64,000 bases of DNA from Pseudomonas baltica (GTDB lineage: Bacteria > Pseudomonadota > Gammaproteobacteria > Pseudomonadales > Pseudomonadaceae). Positions within the stretch are counted from its first letter, which is position 1; each line of letters begins with the position of its first letter. The translations under genes were made by a program, and so were the position numbers. The notes beneath the pieces were generated by a model. The model was not told where the DNA came from and made no database searches. It saw only the letters and a list, made by a program, of their open reading frames with translations. Shown one piece after another: positions 34,808 through 44,306 of this stretch. The DNA is taken from contig NZ_JACMYH010000008.1 of NCBI RefSeq assembly GCF_014235765.1, positions 1-64,000 on the forward strand. The letters are read 5' to 3'.

Positions 34808-36730
34808 ATGAGTATCTTTAGCCACTTCCAACAACGCTTCGAATCCACACGCCAGGAAGAGCTCTCGTTACAGGAGTACCTCGAGCTGTGCAAAACCGAC
34901 CGCAGGACCTACGCGTCTGCTGCCGAGCGGATCCTGATGGCGATAGGGGAGCCCGAATTGCTCGACACGTCGGCCAATTCCCGGCTGTCGCGCATCTTCT
35001 CCAACAAGGTGATTCGTCGCTACCCAGCGTTCGAAGACTTCCACGGCATGGAGGAATGCATCGACCAGATCGTGTCGTACTTCCGCCATGCGGCGCAGGG
35101 CCTGGAAGAAAAGAAACAGATCCTGTACCTGCTGGGCCCGGTAGGCGGCGGCAAGTCGTCGCTGGCCGAGAAGCTCAAGCAGCTGATCGAGAAGGTCCCG
35201 TTCTACGCGATCAAGGGTTCGCCGGTGTTCGAGTCGCCCCTGGGGCTGTTCAATGCCACCGAGGACGGCGCGATCCTTGAAGAAGACTTCGGCATTCCGC
35301 AACGCTACCTGAGCACCATCATGTCGCCCTGGGCCACCAAGCGCCTGGCCGAGTTCGGCGGCGACATCAGCCAGTTCCGCGTGGTCAAGCTCTACCCTTC
35401 CATTCTCAACCAGATCGCCGTGGCCAAGACCGAGCCGGGCGACGAGAACAACCAGGACATTTCCGCGCTGGTGGGCAAGGTCGACATCCGCAAGCTGGAG
35501 GAATACCCGCAGAATGACGCCGATGCCTACAGCTACTCGGGTGCCCTGTGCCGGGCCAACCAGGGCCTGATGGAATTCGTCGAGATGTTCAAGGCGCCGA
35601 TCAAGGTGCTCCATCCGCTGCTGACCGCCACCCAGGAGGGTAACTACAACAGTACCGAGGGCCTGGGCGCGATTCCCTATTCGGGCATCCTGCTGGCGCA
35701 CTCCAACGAATCGGAGTGGCACAGCTTCCGCAACAACAAGAACAACGAGGCGTTCATCGACCGGATCTACATCGTCAAGGTGCCGTACTGCCTGCGTGTC
35801 AGCGACGAGATCAAGATCTACGACAAGCTGCTGTTCAACAGCTCGCTGTCCAAGGCTCATTGCGCGCCCGACACCCTGAAGATGCTGGCGCAGTTCACCG
35901 TGCTGTCGCGGCTCAAGGAGCCGGACAACTCCAACATCTATTCGAAGATGCGCGTGTACGACGGCGAGAACCTCAAGGACACCGATCCCAAGGCCAAGTC
36001 GATCCAGGAATACCGCGACACCGCGGGCGTGGATGAAGGCATGAATGGCCTGTCGACGCGCTTCGCCTTCAAGATTCTCTCCAAGGTGTTCAACTTCGAC
36101 CCCCACGAGATCGCCGCCAACCCGGTGCACCTGCTTTATGTACTGGAGCAGCAGATCGAACAGGAGCAATTCCCTGCCGAGGTGCGCGAGCGGTACCTGC
36201 GCTTCCTCAAGGAATACCTGGCACCGCGCTACATCGAGTTCATCGGCAAGGAGATCCAGACCGCGTACCTGGAGTCGTACAGCGAGTACGGGCAGAACAT
36301 CTTCGACCGCTACGTGCTGTACGCCGATTTCTGGATTCAGGATCAGGAGTACCGCGACCCGGAAACCGGCGAGATTCTCAACCGCGTGGCCCTCAACGAA
36401 GAGCTGGAAAAGATCGAGAAGCCAGCCGGCATCAGCAATCCGAAGGATTTCCGCAACGAGATCGTCAACTTCGTGCTGCGCGCCCGCGCCAACAACAACG
36501 GCAAGAATCCGACCTGGCTCAGCTACGAGAAGCTGCGCGTGGTGATCGAGAAGAAAATGTTCTCCAACACCGAGGACTTGTTGCCGGTCATCAGTTTCAA
36601 CGCCAAGGCCAGCAAGGAGGACCAGCAGAAGCACAACGACTTCGTCACTCGCATGGTCGAGCGCGGCTATACCGACAAGCAGGTCCGTCTGCTGTCCGAG
36701 TGGTATCTGCGGGTCAGGAAGTCGCAGTGA
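34808..36730 (+). CDS. prkA: PrkA family serine protein kinase (YeaG)
   Basis: AAA+ ATPase/kinase of 640 residues. Walker A is GPVGGGKSS near residue 118, in a PrkA AAA domain, followed by the C-terminal PrkA domain. YeaG acts with YeaH during nutrient stress in E. coli; its substrates are poorly known. ATG 34808 (MSIFSHFQQRF) follows GAGGTGACGTC and fits the family length. First gene of prkA-yeaH-spoVR. Confidence 0.95.
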   Translation: MSIFSHFQQRFESTRQEELSLQEYLELCKTDRRTYASAAERILMAIGEPELLDTSANSRLSRIFSNKVIRRYPAFEDFHGMEECIDQIVSYFRHAAQGLEEKKQILYLLGPVGGGKSSLAEKLKQLIEKVPFYAIKGSPVFESPLGLFNATEDGAILEEDFGIPQRYLSTIMSPWATKRLAEFGGDISQFRVVKLYPSILNQIAVAKTEPGDENNQDISALVGKVDIRKLEEYPQNDADAYSYSGALCRANQGLMEFVEMFKAPIKVLHPLLTATQEGNYNSTEGLGAIPYSGILLAHSNESEWHSFRNNKNNEAFIDRIYIVKVPYCLRVSDEIKIYDKLLFNSSLSKAHCAPDTLKMLAQFTVLSRLKEPDNSNIYSKMRVYDGENLKDTDPKAKSIQEYRDTAGVDEGMNGLSTRFAFKILSKVFNFDPHEIAANPVHLLYVLEQQIEQEQFPAEVRERYLRFLKEYLAPRYIEFIGKEIQTAYLESYSEYGQNIFDRYVLYADFWIQDQEYRDPETGEILNRVALNEELEKIEKPAGISNPKDFRNEIVNFVLRARANNNGKNPTWLSYEKLRVVIEKKMFSNTEDLLPVISFNAKASKEDQQKHNDFVTRMVERGYTDKQVRLLSEWYLRVRKSQ

Positions 36731-36756
36731 TCGCGCGGTAGGTTTCAGGCTGCGAC

Positions 36757-36788
36757 AAGCCCAGGCAGGCATCGATGCCCGGGCTTTT
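36757..36788 (+). terminator. Attenuator-like hairpin between prkA and yeaH
   Basis: AAGCCC (36757-36762) pairs with GGGCTT (36781-36786), with an inner GGCATCGATGCC palindrome and four T at the end. This may cause partial termination and lower yeaH-spoVR relative to prkA. Confidence 0.5.
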
Positions 36789-36834
36789 CGCTGCTCTCGA
36801 CTTGTGGCTTGCAGCCCGGCTGCCCGGAGGCCTA

Positions 36835-38106
36835 ATGAGCTATGTGATCGACCGACGCCTCAATGGCAAGAACAAGAGTACGGTGAACCGCCAGCGTTTC
36901 CTGCGGCGTTACCGTGACCACATCAAGAAGGCCGTGGAAGATGCCGTCGGCCGTCGTTCCATCACCGACATGGAACATGGCGAGCAGATCAGCATTCCCG
37001 GCCGCGATATCGACGAGCCGGTGTTGCAGCACGGCCGCGGCGGCAAGCAGACCGTGGTGCACCCCGGCAACAAGGAGTTCACCGCCGGCGAACACATCGC
37101 CCGCCCCCAGGGCGGAGGCGGCGGCAAGGGACCTGGCAAGGCGGGCAACTCCGGCGAGGGCATGGACGAGTTCGTGTTCCAGATCACCCAGGAGGAATTT
37201 CTCGAATTCATGTTCGAGGACCTGGAACTGCCCAACCTGGTGAAGCGCAACCTCAGTGGTACCGACACCTACAAGACGGTGCGTGCCGGTATCAGCAACG
37301 AGGGCAACCCTTCGCGCATCAACATCATCCGCACCCTGCGCTCGGCCCATGCGCGGCGCATAGCGCTTTCAGGCAGCAGCCGCGCCAAGCTCAAGGCGGC
37401 CAAGCTTGAGCTCGAGCGTTTGAAGATCGAGGAACCGGATAATTTCGGTGACATTCAGGCATTGATCGGCGAAATCGAAAAGCTCAGCGCCCGCATCCAT
37501 CGCGTGCCTTTTCTGGACACCTTCGACCTCAAGTACAACCTGCTGGTCAAGCATCCCAACCCCAGTTCCAAGGCGGTGATGTTCTGCCTGATGGACGTGT
37601 CCGGTTCCATGACCCAAGCCACCAAGGACATAGCCAAGCGCTTCTTCATCTTGCTGTATCTGTTTCTCAAGCGTAACTACGACAAGATCGAAGTAGTGTT
37701 CATCCGCCATCACACCAGCGCCCGCGAAGTCGACGAGGAAGAGTTCTTCTATTCGCGCGAGACCGGCGGCACCATCGTTTCCAGCGCCCTGAAACTGATG
37801 CAGGAGATCATGGCCGCGCGGTACCCAACCAACGAATGGAACATCTATGCCGCCCAGGCCTCGGACGGCGATAACTGGAACGACGACTCACCGATTTGCC
37901 GGGAAATCCTCACCCAGCAGATCATGCCGTTCGTGCAGTACTACACCTATGTGGAAATCACGCCGCGCGAACATCAGGCCCTGTGGTACGAATACGAGCG
38001 CATCAGCGAGTCGTTCGCCGATACGTTCGCCCAGCAGCAGCTGGTGTCGGCCGGTGATATCTATCCGGTCTTCCGTGAACTCTTCCAGCGCAGGTTAGCG
38101 ACATGA
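36835..38106 (+). CDS. yeaH: YeaH/DUF444 family protein
   Basis: Protein of 423 residues with the DUF444 layout: a basic N-terminus (DRRLNGKNKSTVNRQRF), a Gly-rich linker near residue 100 and a von Willebrand A-like C-terminal half with the MIDAS-type DVSGSM in FCLMDVSGSMTQATK. It works with the PrkA kinase in stress response. CGGAGG precedes ATG 36835. Its stop overlaps the spoVR start as ATGA. Confidence 0.94.
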   Translation: MSYVIDRRLNGKNKSTVNRQRFLRRYRDHIKKAVEDAVGRRSITDMEHGEQISIPGRDIDEPVLQHGRGGKQTVVHPGNKEFTAGEHIARPQGGGGGKGPGKAGNSGEGMDEFVFQITQEEFLEFMFEDLELPNLVKRNLSGTDTYKTVRAGISNEGNPSRINIIRTLRSAHARRIALSGSSRAKLKAAKLELERLKIEEPDNFGDIQALIGEIEKLSARIHRVPFLDTFDLKYNLLVKHPNPSSKAVMFCLMDVSGSMTQATKDIAKRFFILLYLFLKRNYDKIEVVFIRHHTSAREVDEEEFFYSRETGGTIVSSALKLMQEIMAARYPTNEWNIYAAQASDGDNWNDDSPICREILTQQIMPFVQYYTYVEITPREHQALWYEYERISESFADTFAQQQLVSAGDIYPVFRELFQRRLAT

Positions 38107-39665
38107 CCGCCAGAGAGCAGAAGCGCCAACCCATCTCCACGGGCTCGGAATGGACGTTCGAGCTCATCCAGACCTACGACCGGGAAATCAGCCGCATCGC
38201 CGAGCGCTATGCGCTGGACACCTACCCCAACCAGATCGAGGTGATCACTGCCGAGCAGATGATGGATGCGTACGCCTCGGTGGGGATGCCCCTGGGCTAT
38301 CACCATTGGTCCTACGGCAAGCATTTTCTCAGCACCGAGAAGTCCTACACCCGCGGCCAGATGGGCCTGGCCTACGAGATCGTCATCAACTCCGATCCGT
38401 GCATCGCCTACCTGATGGAAGAGAACACCATCTGCATGCAGGCGCTGGTGGTGGCCCATGCCTGCTATGGGCACAACAGCTTCTTCAAGGGCAACTACCT
38501 GTTCCGCACCTGGACCGACGCCAGTTCGATCATCGATTACCTGGTGTTCGCCAAGTCCTACATCATGAAGTGCGAGGAACGTCATGGCATCGATGCCGTG
38601 GAGGATCTGCTCGATTCCTGCCACGCCCTGATGAACTACGGTGTCGACCGCTACAAGCGTCCCTACCCCATTTCCGCGGAAGAAGAGCGTCGCCGCCAGG
38701 CCGATCGCGAAGAGCACCTGCAGCGGCAGATCAACGATCTGTGGCGCACCATTCCCAAGGGCGCCGACAAGAACCGCGAGGAAGACAACGCTCGCTTCCC
38801 GGCCGAGCCGCAGGAGAACATCCTGTATTTCATCGAAAAGCATGCGCCGCTGCTCGAACCCTGGCAGCGCGAGATCGTACGGATCGTGCGCAAGATCGCC
38901 CAGTACTTCTACCCGCAACGCCAGACCCAGGTGATGAACGAAGGCTGGGCAACGTTCTGGCACTACACCCTGATGAACGACCTCTACGACGAAGGCCTGG
39001 TGACCGACGGCTTCATGATGGAGTTTCTGCAGTCGCACACCAGCGTGGTGTTCCAGCCCGGCTTCGACAGCCCCTACTACAATGGCATCAACCCCTATGC
39101 CCTGGGCTTTGCCATGTACCGCGACATACGCCGCATGTGCGAGCACCCGGACGATGAAGATCGCCATTGGTTTCCCGACATCGCCGGCAGTGACTGGCTG
39201 TCGACCATCAAGTTCGCCATGAGCAGCTTCAAGGACGAGAGCTTCATCCTGCAGTACCTGTCGCCCAAGGTCATTCGCGACCTGAAGCTGTTCAGCATCA
39301 TGGACGACGATCGGCGGGACGAGTTACTGGTGCCAGCCATCCACGATGAAAACGGCTATCGCACCATTCGCGAAACGCTGGCGGCGCAGTACAACCTGGG
39401 GAACCGCGAGCCCAATGTGCAGATCTGGAGCATCGATCGACGCGGTGACCGCTCGCTGACCCTGCGTCATCAACAACATGACCGCAAGCCACTGGGCGAA
39501 TCCACCGACGAGGTGCTCAAGCACCTGCACCGCCTTTGGGGGTTCGATATCCACCTGGATACGCTGCAGGGCGATCAGTTGGTCAAGACCCATCACGTGC
39601 CACCGCGCAGCGAGCATGCGGACGGCAGCCATGGGCGGATGGACCTCAACGTCGTCCACCTCTGA
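38103..39665 (+). CDS. spoVR: SpoVR family protein (YcgB)
   Basis: SpoVR-like protein of 520 residues; the family name comes from Bacillus cortex formation, but in Gram-negatives the gene sits with prkA-yeaH and its biochemical role is unknown. Conserved blocks are YPNQIEVITAEQMMDAYAS, MNEGWATFWHY and GINPYALGF. The HxxxH and NEGWA patterns hint at a metal site, which I infer only. Translationally coupled to yeaH. Confidence 0.94.
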   Translation: MTAREQKRQPISTGSEWTFELIQTYDREISRIAERYALDTYPNQIEVITAEQMMDAYASVGMPLGYHHWSYGKHFLSTEKSYTRGQMGLAYEIVINSDPCIAYLMEENTICMQALVVAHACYGHNSFFKGNYLFRTWTDASSIIDYLVFAKSYIMKCEERHGIDAVEDLLDSCHALMNYGVDRYKRPYPISAEEERRRQADREEHLQRQINDLWRTIPKGADKNREEDNARFPAEPQENILYFIEKHAPLLEPWQREIVRIVRKIAQYFYPQRQTQVMNEGWATFWHYTLMNDLYDEGLVTDGFMMEFLQSHTSVVFQPGFDSPYYNGINPYALGFAMYRDIRRMCEHPDDEDRHWFPDIAGSDWLSTIKFAMSSFKDESFILQYLSPKVIRDLKLFSIMDDDRRDELLVPAIHDENGYRTIRETLAAQYNLGNREPNVQIWSIDRRGDRSLTLRHQQHDRKPLGESTDEVLKHLHRLWGFDIHLDTLQGDQLVKTHHVPPRSEHADGSHGRMDLNVVHL

Positions 39666-39731
39666 GGCAGGTGCGTGCGCAAAACCGCCGATGGCTTGGT
39701 GTTATCCTTCCGGGCCATCGGAGGTGTTGCA

Positions 39732-40955
39732 ATGAAGATCTATGAAGTGGGTGGAGCGGTGCGCGACCGCTTGCTGGGTATACCGGTCGTGGACATCGAT
39801 CGCGTGGTGGTCGGTGCCGACGCCGAACGCATGCTCGCTGACGGCTATCGCCCCGTGGGCAGTGATTTCCCGGTGTTCCTGCATCCGCAGACCGGCGAGG
39901 AATATGCCCTGGCACGTACCGAGCGCAAGAGCGGACGTGGCTATGGCGGGTTCGTCTTCCACGCCAGCCCGGACGTGACCCTGGAGCAGGACCTGTCGCG
40001 GCGCGACCTGACCATCAATGCCATGGCCGAGGACGACGACGGCCGCATCATCGATCCGTACGGCGGTCAGCAGGACCTGAACGAGCGCCTGCTCAGGCAC
40101 GTGTCCCCAGCGTTCATCGAAGACCCCTTGCGCGTGCTGCGGGTCGCACGTTTCGCCGCGCGCTATGCCGGACTGGGTTTTCGCGTGGCCGAACCGACCC
40201 TGCAGCTCATGCGTCAGTTGAGCGAGTCGGGCGAGCTGCAGGCCTTGACCGCCGAACGCAGCTGGAAGGAGATTTCCCGAGCATTGATGGAGGCTCATCC
40301 CCAGGTGTTCATTCAAGTGCTGCGCGATTGCAGGGCGCTGGAGCACCTGCTGCCTGAGGTCGACGCGTTGTTTGGCGTGCCGCAGCCGCCGGCCCATCAT
40401 CCAGAGATCGACACCGGCGTGCATACCCTGAGCGTGCTTGAACAGGCGGCGCGCCATGGCCAGCCACTGAGCGTGCGCTGGGCGTGCCTGCTGCACGACC
40501 TGGGCAAGGGCACCACGCGCCCCAGCGAGTGGCCGCGGCATATCGCCCACGAGCAGCGGGGCGTGAAACTGATCAAGGCGGTCAACGAACGCTTCAAGGT
40601 GCCCAGGGATTGTCAGGAGCTGGCGGTGTTGGTGGGTGAATATCACACGCACGGCCATCGAGCCCTGGAGCTCAAGCCGTCGACGCTGCTGGAGTTGCTG
40701 CAGAGCTTCGATGTGTACCGTCGCCCCGGGCGCTTCGAGGATTTCATCATGGCGTGCGAGATGGACGCGCGTGGACGCTTGGGGTTCGAGGCGCGGGAAT
40801 ATCCGCAGGCGGATTATCTAAGGGGTGCGGCTGCAGCGGCGCGGGGTGTGGCGGTTCAGCCGCTGGTTGCCCAGGGGTTCAAGGGCCAGGCATTGGGGGA
40901 GGCGTTGAAGCGGGCGCGGTTGGAGGCACTCAAGGCGTATAAGGCGGGGGTTTGA
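39732..40955 (+). CDS. cca: Multifunctional CCA-adding tRNA nucleotidyltransferase
   Basis: Adds and repairs the 3' CCA of tRNAs. The 407 residues have the class II nucleotidyltransferase head GGAVRD with catalytic acids in VVDIDRVVVG, RRDLTINAMA and EDPLRVLRVARFAARY. A C-terminal HD domain (HDLGKG, near residue 255) marks the gammaproteobacterial multifunctional form with phosphatase and phosphodiesterase activity. The start at ATG 39732 follows GGAGG. A REP element lies just after the stop. Confidence 0.95.
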   Translation: MKIYEVGGAVRDRLLGIPVVDIDRVVVGADAERMLADGYRPVGSDFPVFLHPQTGEEYALARTERKSGRGYGGFVFHASPDVTLEQDLSRRDLTINAMAEDDDGRIIDPYGGQQDLNERLLRHVSPAFIEDPLRVLRVARFAARYAGLGFRVAEPTLQLMRQLSESGELQALTAERSWKEISRALMEAHPQVFIQVLRDCRALEHLLPEVDALFGVPQPPAHHPEIDTGVHTLSVLEQAARHGQPLSVRWACLLHDLGKGTTRPSEWPRHIAHEQRGVKLIKAVNERFKVPRDCQELAVLVGEYHTHGHRALELKPSTLLELLQSFDVYRRPGRFEDFIMACEMDARGRLGFEAREYPQADYLRGAAAAARGVAVQPLVAQGFKGQALGEALKRARLEALKAYKAGV

Positions 40956-40972
40956 GGGTGGCCTTGGGGGCC

Positions 40973-41002
40973 TCTTCGCGGGCAGAGACCCGCTCCCACA
41001 GG
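40973..41002. repeat. REP element, P. putida type
   Basis: The stretch contains CTTCGCGGGCAGAGACCCGC then TCCCACAGG, close to the palindromic REP consensus scattered through P. putida genomes (CGCGGG... CCCGCTCCCACAGG). It lies between the convergent cca and folK genes, the usual extragenic location. Confidence 0.75.
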
Positions 41003-41037
41003 TGGGGAGCTGTGCTTGTGAAGAAGACGGTGATGAT

Positions 41038-41553
41038 TCAAAGCGTGACGGGAGTCAATTGCTGCCCGCGCCATTCGAATGGAACGGGGGCCAACACCTG
41101 ATCGATGTTCGACTCGCGCCAAAGCTGGTCAAGACTCACCCCTGCGCCTGGATGCACCAACTCTGGCGCGATCAATGCCAATGGCCACAGTACAAACGCA
41201 TTTTTCAGAATTTCGGCACGGGGCAGCACCAGTCCGTCGAAGTTACCGACCAGGTCGCCGTACAGCAATACATCGATATCCAACGGCAGACCTTTGCGCT
41301 CCGGGGCGTAGCGGCCATTGTCGGCTTCGATGAACTTCAACCGACGATCCAGTGCGGTCAACGGCAAGTCGGTCAGCCCGGTTACCACCAGATTGAAGAA
41401 CGGGCCGCTCTTGATGCCCACCGGCTGGCTTTCGAATACCGCTGAACAGCGCATGTCCACGAGCAAGGGCGCCAACGCATCGAGCCCCGCACACAGATGA
41501 CGTTCACGGTCGGTGTTGCTGCCCAGGCCCAGGTAGATTCTATTCAGCGACAT
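41038..41553 (-). CDS. folK: 6-Hydroxymethyl-7,8-dihydropterin pyrophosphokinase
   Basis: Transfers pyrophosphate from ATP to the pterin in folate synthesis. HPPK of 171 residues with YLGLGSN at the start and the catalytic RKGLPLDIDVLLYGD. ATG 41553 overlaps the end of folB by 10 bases, so the two are coupled. Confidence 0.95.
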   Translation of the reverse strand: MSLNRIYLGLGSNTDRERHLCAGLDALAPLLVDMRCSAVFESQPVGIKSGPFFNLVVTGLTDLPLTALDRRLKFIEADNGRYAPERKGLPLDIDVLLYGDLVGNFDGLVLPRAEILKNAFVLWPLALIAPELVHPGAGVSLDQLWRESNIDQVLAPVPFEWRGQQLTPVTL

Positions 41554-41897
41554 CCGCGCTCGATCTCCACACCGACACCTTGCGCCGCCGCGACGGCACC
41601 CGGCTTGGTGACCTTGAGCCGCAGCCAGGGAATGCCGAACTCGCTCATCAACAGCTGGGCCAGACGTTCGGCGAACGTCTCGACCAGTTCGAAGCGAGCC
41701 TGCGCGGCAAATGCCTGGACGCGCTGCGACACCGTCGCATAGTCGAGGGCCAGGGTAAGGTCGTCGCCAGCCGCAGCCGGGCGGTTGTCCCAGGCGAACA
41801 CCAGGTCCAGACGCAGGCACTGACGAATGTCACGCTCCCAGTCGTAGGCGCCGATCACCGTGTCGACTTCCAGACCTTCGATAAACACTCTGTCCAA
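41544..41897 (-). CDS. folB: Dihydroneopterin aldolase
   Basis: Cleaves dihydroneopterin to the FolK substrate. 117 residues with VFIEGLEVDTVIGAYDWER and the C-terminal VTKPGAV motif. I choose the TTG at 41897 (MDRVFIEG) because GGAG lies 8 bases upstream; an in-frame extension to 41921 adds eight residues. It is divergent from plsY across 76 bases. Confidence 0.93.
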   Translation of the reverse strand: MDRVFIEGLEVDTVIGAYDWERDIRQCLRLDLVFAWDNRPAAAGDDLTLALDYATVSQRVQAFAAQARFELVETFAERLAQLLMSEFGIPWLRLKVTKPGAVAAAQGVGVEIERGCR

Positions 41898-41973
41898 GCA
41901 CTTCACTCCGCAGCACGACAAGGGCGCCAGGCGCCGTTAGAATCAAGGGTTTCCAGACCCGGAAATAGTAAGC

Positions 41974-42543
41974 ATGTTCTGGTTGCTGGCGCTTGGCGCC
42001 TACCTGCTCGGCTCGCTGTCCTTCGCTATCGTGCTCAGTCGCGCGACGGGCACTCCCGACCCGCGAATGAGCGGTTCGGGCAACGCCGGGGCAACCAACA
42101 TGCTGCGCCTGGCCGGTAAAAAGCTCGCCATCCTCACTCTGCTGGGCGACTTGTGCAAGGGTTTGCTGCCGGTGCTGGCCGCCGCCTGGGCCGGGATGAC
42201 CCTCGGGCAGCAAGCCTGGATCGGGCTCTGCGCGGTAATCGGCCACCTGTTCCCGCTGTATTTCCGCTTCAAGGGCGGCAAGGGCGTGGCCACCTCCGCT
42301 GGCCTGCTGATGGGGCTGTACCCACCCGCTGCACTGCTGGCAATGCTGGCCTGGGCGCTGACCTTTCGGCTCAGCCGCACCAGTTCGCTGGCGGCCCTGA
42401 TCGCCACGCCCCTGACCCTACCGTTACTGGCCTGGCAGCGCCCTGAGGCGCTGCTACCCATGAGCGTGCTGACGGTGCTGGTGATCTGGCGTCACCGCGG
42501 CAACCTGCGCGATCTGTTCGCCGGCCGCGAGCGTCACTTCTGA
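41974..42543 (+). CDS. plsY: Acyl-phosphate:glycerol-3-phosphate acyltransferase
   Basis: Inner-membrane acyltransferase of 189 residues making lysophosphatidic acid from acyl-phosphate. Conserved loops are GSGNAGATNMLR and FRFKGGKGVAT, with about five membrane helices. It is divergent from folB and converges on tsaD with only 18 bases between the stops. Confidence 0.95.
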   Translation: MFWLLALGAYLLGSLSFAIVLSRATGTPDPRMSGSGNAGATNMLRLAGKKLAILTLLGDLCKGLLPVLAAAWAGMTLGQQAWIGLCAVIGHLFPLYFRFKGGKGVATSAGLLMGLYPPAALLAMLAWALTFRLSRTSSLAALIATPLTLPLLAWQRPEALLPMSVLTVLVIWRHRGNLRDLFAGRERHF

Positions 42544-42561
42544 GCGGGCTGGCCAGCACGT

Positions 42562-43587
42562 TCAAAGCGGTGGCAACTGCTCCATTGGCCAACGTGCCTG
42601 GACACTGATCGCCAGGGTTTCCTGCTGCCCGGCCAACAGCCGCTGACAACCAGCATAGGCGATCATTGCGCCGTTATCCGTACAGAACTGCGGACGGGCG
42701 TAATAGACATTGCCACCCAGTTCACCCAGCATTTTTTCCAGGCCCTGGCGCAGCGACTGGTTGGCACTCACCCCGCCGGCGATCACCAGACGCTTGAGAC
42801 CGGTCTGCTTCAAGGCGCGGCGGCATTTGTAGGTCAGGGTATCGACCACCGCCTGCTCGAAGGCCAGGGAGATGTCGCAGCGGGTCTGATCGCCGTCGTC
42901 TCCGGCGCTGCGGCACTCCTGCCAGGTGTTGAGGGCAAAGGTCTTCAAGCCGCTGAAGCTGAAATCCAGGCCAGGGCGGTCGCACATCGGTCGGGGGAAG
43001 GTAAAGCGCCCCGCCACACCCTGCTTGGCCAAGCGAGCGATCTCCGGGCCACCCGGGTAATTCAGGCCGATCAGCTTGGCGGTCTTGTCGAAGGCTTCCC
43101 CCGCGGCATCGTCCAGGGTCTCGCCCAGCAACGCATACTGGCCGATGCCGTCGACCTGCACCAATTGCGTATGGCCGCCGGACACCAGCAGAGCGACGAA
43201 CGGAAACTGTGGCGGCTGCTCTTCCAGCATGGGCGCCAACAAGTGGCCTTCCATGTGATGAACGCCCAGAGCCGGTATGTCCCAGGCGAACGCCAGCGCC
43301 TGCGCACAGGAGGCACCTACCAGCAGCGCCCCGACCAGGCCGGGGCCGGCCGTGTAGGCGATGGCGTCGATCTCGGTTGCCGCGCAGTCGGCTTCGGCCA
43401 AGACCTGGCGGATCAACGGCAGCATGCGTTTGACGTGATCGCGCGAGGCAAGCTCGGGCACGACCCCGCCATAGGCGCGATGCAGGTCGATCTGGCTGAA
43501 CAGCGCGTCGGCCAGCAGGCCGCGTTCGCTGTCGTATAATGCGACACCGGTTTCGTCGCAGGACGTTTCCAATCCCAGTACTAGCAT
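42562..43587 (-). CDS. tsaD: tRNA threonylcarbamoyladenosine synthase subunit TsaD
   Basis: Catalytic subunit for t6A formation on ANN-decoding tRNAs, 341 residues. The ASKHA-type start LGLETSCDETGVA and the metal histidines in HHMEGHLLAP are intact. The start ATG 43587 is divergent from rpsU across about 195 bases, as widely conserved in gammaproteobacteria. Confidence 0.96.
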   Translation of the reverse strand: MLVLGLETSCDETGVALYDSERGLLADALFSQIDLHRAYGGVVPELASRDHVKRMLPLIRQVLAEADCAATEIDAIAYTAGPGLVGALLVGASCAQALAFAWDIPALGVHHMEGHLLAPMLEEQPPQFPFVALLVSGGHTQLVQVDGIGQYALLGETLDDAAGEAFDKTAKLIGLNYPGGPEIARLAKQGVAGRFTFPRPMCDRPGLDFSFSGLKTFALNTWQECRSAGDDGDQTRCDISLAFEQAVVDTLTYKCRRALKQTGLKRLVIAGGVSANQSLRQGLEKMLGELGGNVYYARPQFCTDNGAMIAYAGCQRLLAGQQETLAISVQARWPMEQLPPL

Positions 43588-43687
43588 GGCCAGGCCTTGT
43601 GGAGCTCTATTCGAAGGCGCGCATGATAGTCGTCGAACAAGGCACCGACCAGCGGTTTTCGATCAGAGGCTTTGCATTCCTGTCGGG

Positions 43688-43712
43688 TAAGGGTTAACAT
43701 CCGCAACCCTTA
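43688..43712. promoter_or_regulatory. Inverted repeat in the tsaD-rpsU divergent region
   Basis: TAAGGGTT (43688-43695) and AACCCTTA (43705-43712) are perfectly inverted with a 9-base spacer. No T run follows on either strand in the sense of its nearby gene, so an operator or 5' leader structure is more likely than a terminator. Confidence 0.45.
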
Positions 43713-43782
43713 AAAACCGACGTACTTATGCGCGATTTTGCCATGAGATGTCGACCCCGGTAATGAATGAAGGTAGCTCTGG

Positions 43783-43998
43783 ATGCCAGCCGTCAAAGTT
43801 AAAGAGAACGAACCCTTCGACGTAGCTCTGCGTCGTTTCAAGCGCTCCTGCGAAAAAGCCGGTGTACTGGCTGAAGTTCGTAGCCGCGAATTTTACGAGA
43901 AGCCGACTTCGGAGCGTAAGCGCAAGGCAGCAGCCGCTGTCAAACGCCACGCCAAGAAAGTCCAGCGCGAACAGCGCCGCGCCGTTCGTCTGTACTAA
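43783..43998 (+). CDS. rpsU: 30S ribosomal protein S21
   Basis: Basic protein of 71 residues ([20 protein letters not shown]) of the small ribosomal subunit, needed for initiation. The length and the Arg/Lys-rich C-terminus match the family exactly. It opens the rpsU-dnaG-rpoD block. Confidence 0.97.
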
Positions 43999-44306
43999 TA
44001 CACAGACGTTCGTTGCAAGCTTCTGCCTTGCCCGGCCCACAGCCGGGCTGCCGGCAGTTGCAGCAGTACCCCGCCTCAACCGTCAGAACTGGTTTCATCG
44101 CCAGATCGTGCGCGTCATTCTGACGAGCCTTGCAAGGCTGCAGACGAGCACACTTATTCCTTTGGCAACGCCCTGCTTCGACTGCTGCCCCCGGGCTCCG
44201 TTGAACGTACAGACGTTTCCGATACAGAAATCTGCGCTGCAACACCTGCCAGACCGATTTCCAATGGGTACACTTCCGCTCCTGGGCTGCTGATAAAGAG
44301 AACGCC
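43999..44306 (+). other. rpsU-dnaG spacer without a gene
   Basis: I see no credible gene in these 308 bases. GCCCGGC (44030-44036) pairs with GCCGGGC (44042-44048), CTGCCGGCAG follows directly, and AGCCTTGCAAGGCT (44126-44139) is a perfect palindrome. In E. coli a terminator at this place sets the rpsU to dnaG ratio; the first hairpin may do so here, but it lacks a T run. P. aeruginosa carries a yqeY-like gene at this position, which is absent here. Confidence 0.5.

Noticed and set aside
43862..44293. Open frame of 143 codons across rpsU and the rpsU-dnaG spacer
   Set aside because: It starts inside rpsU in another frame, has no similarity to YqeY or any family I know, and is rich in chance codons. 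I treat the spacer as non-coding.
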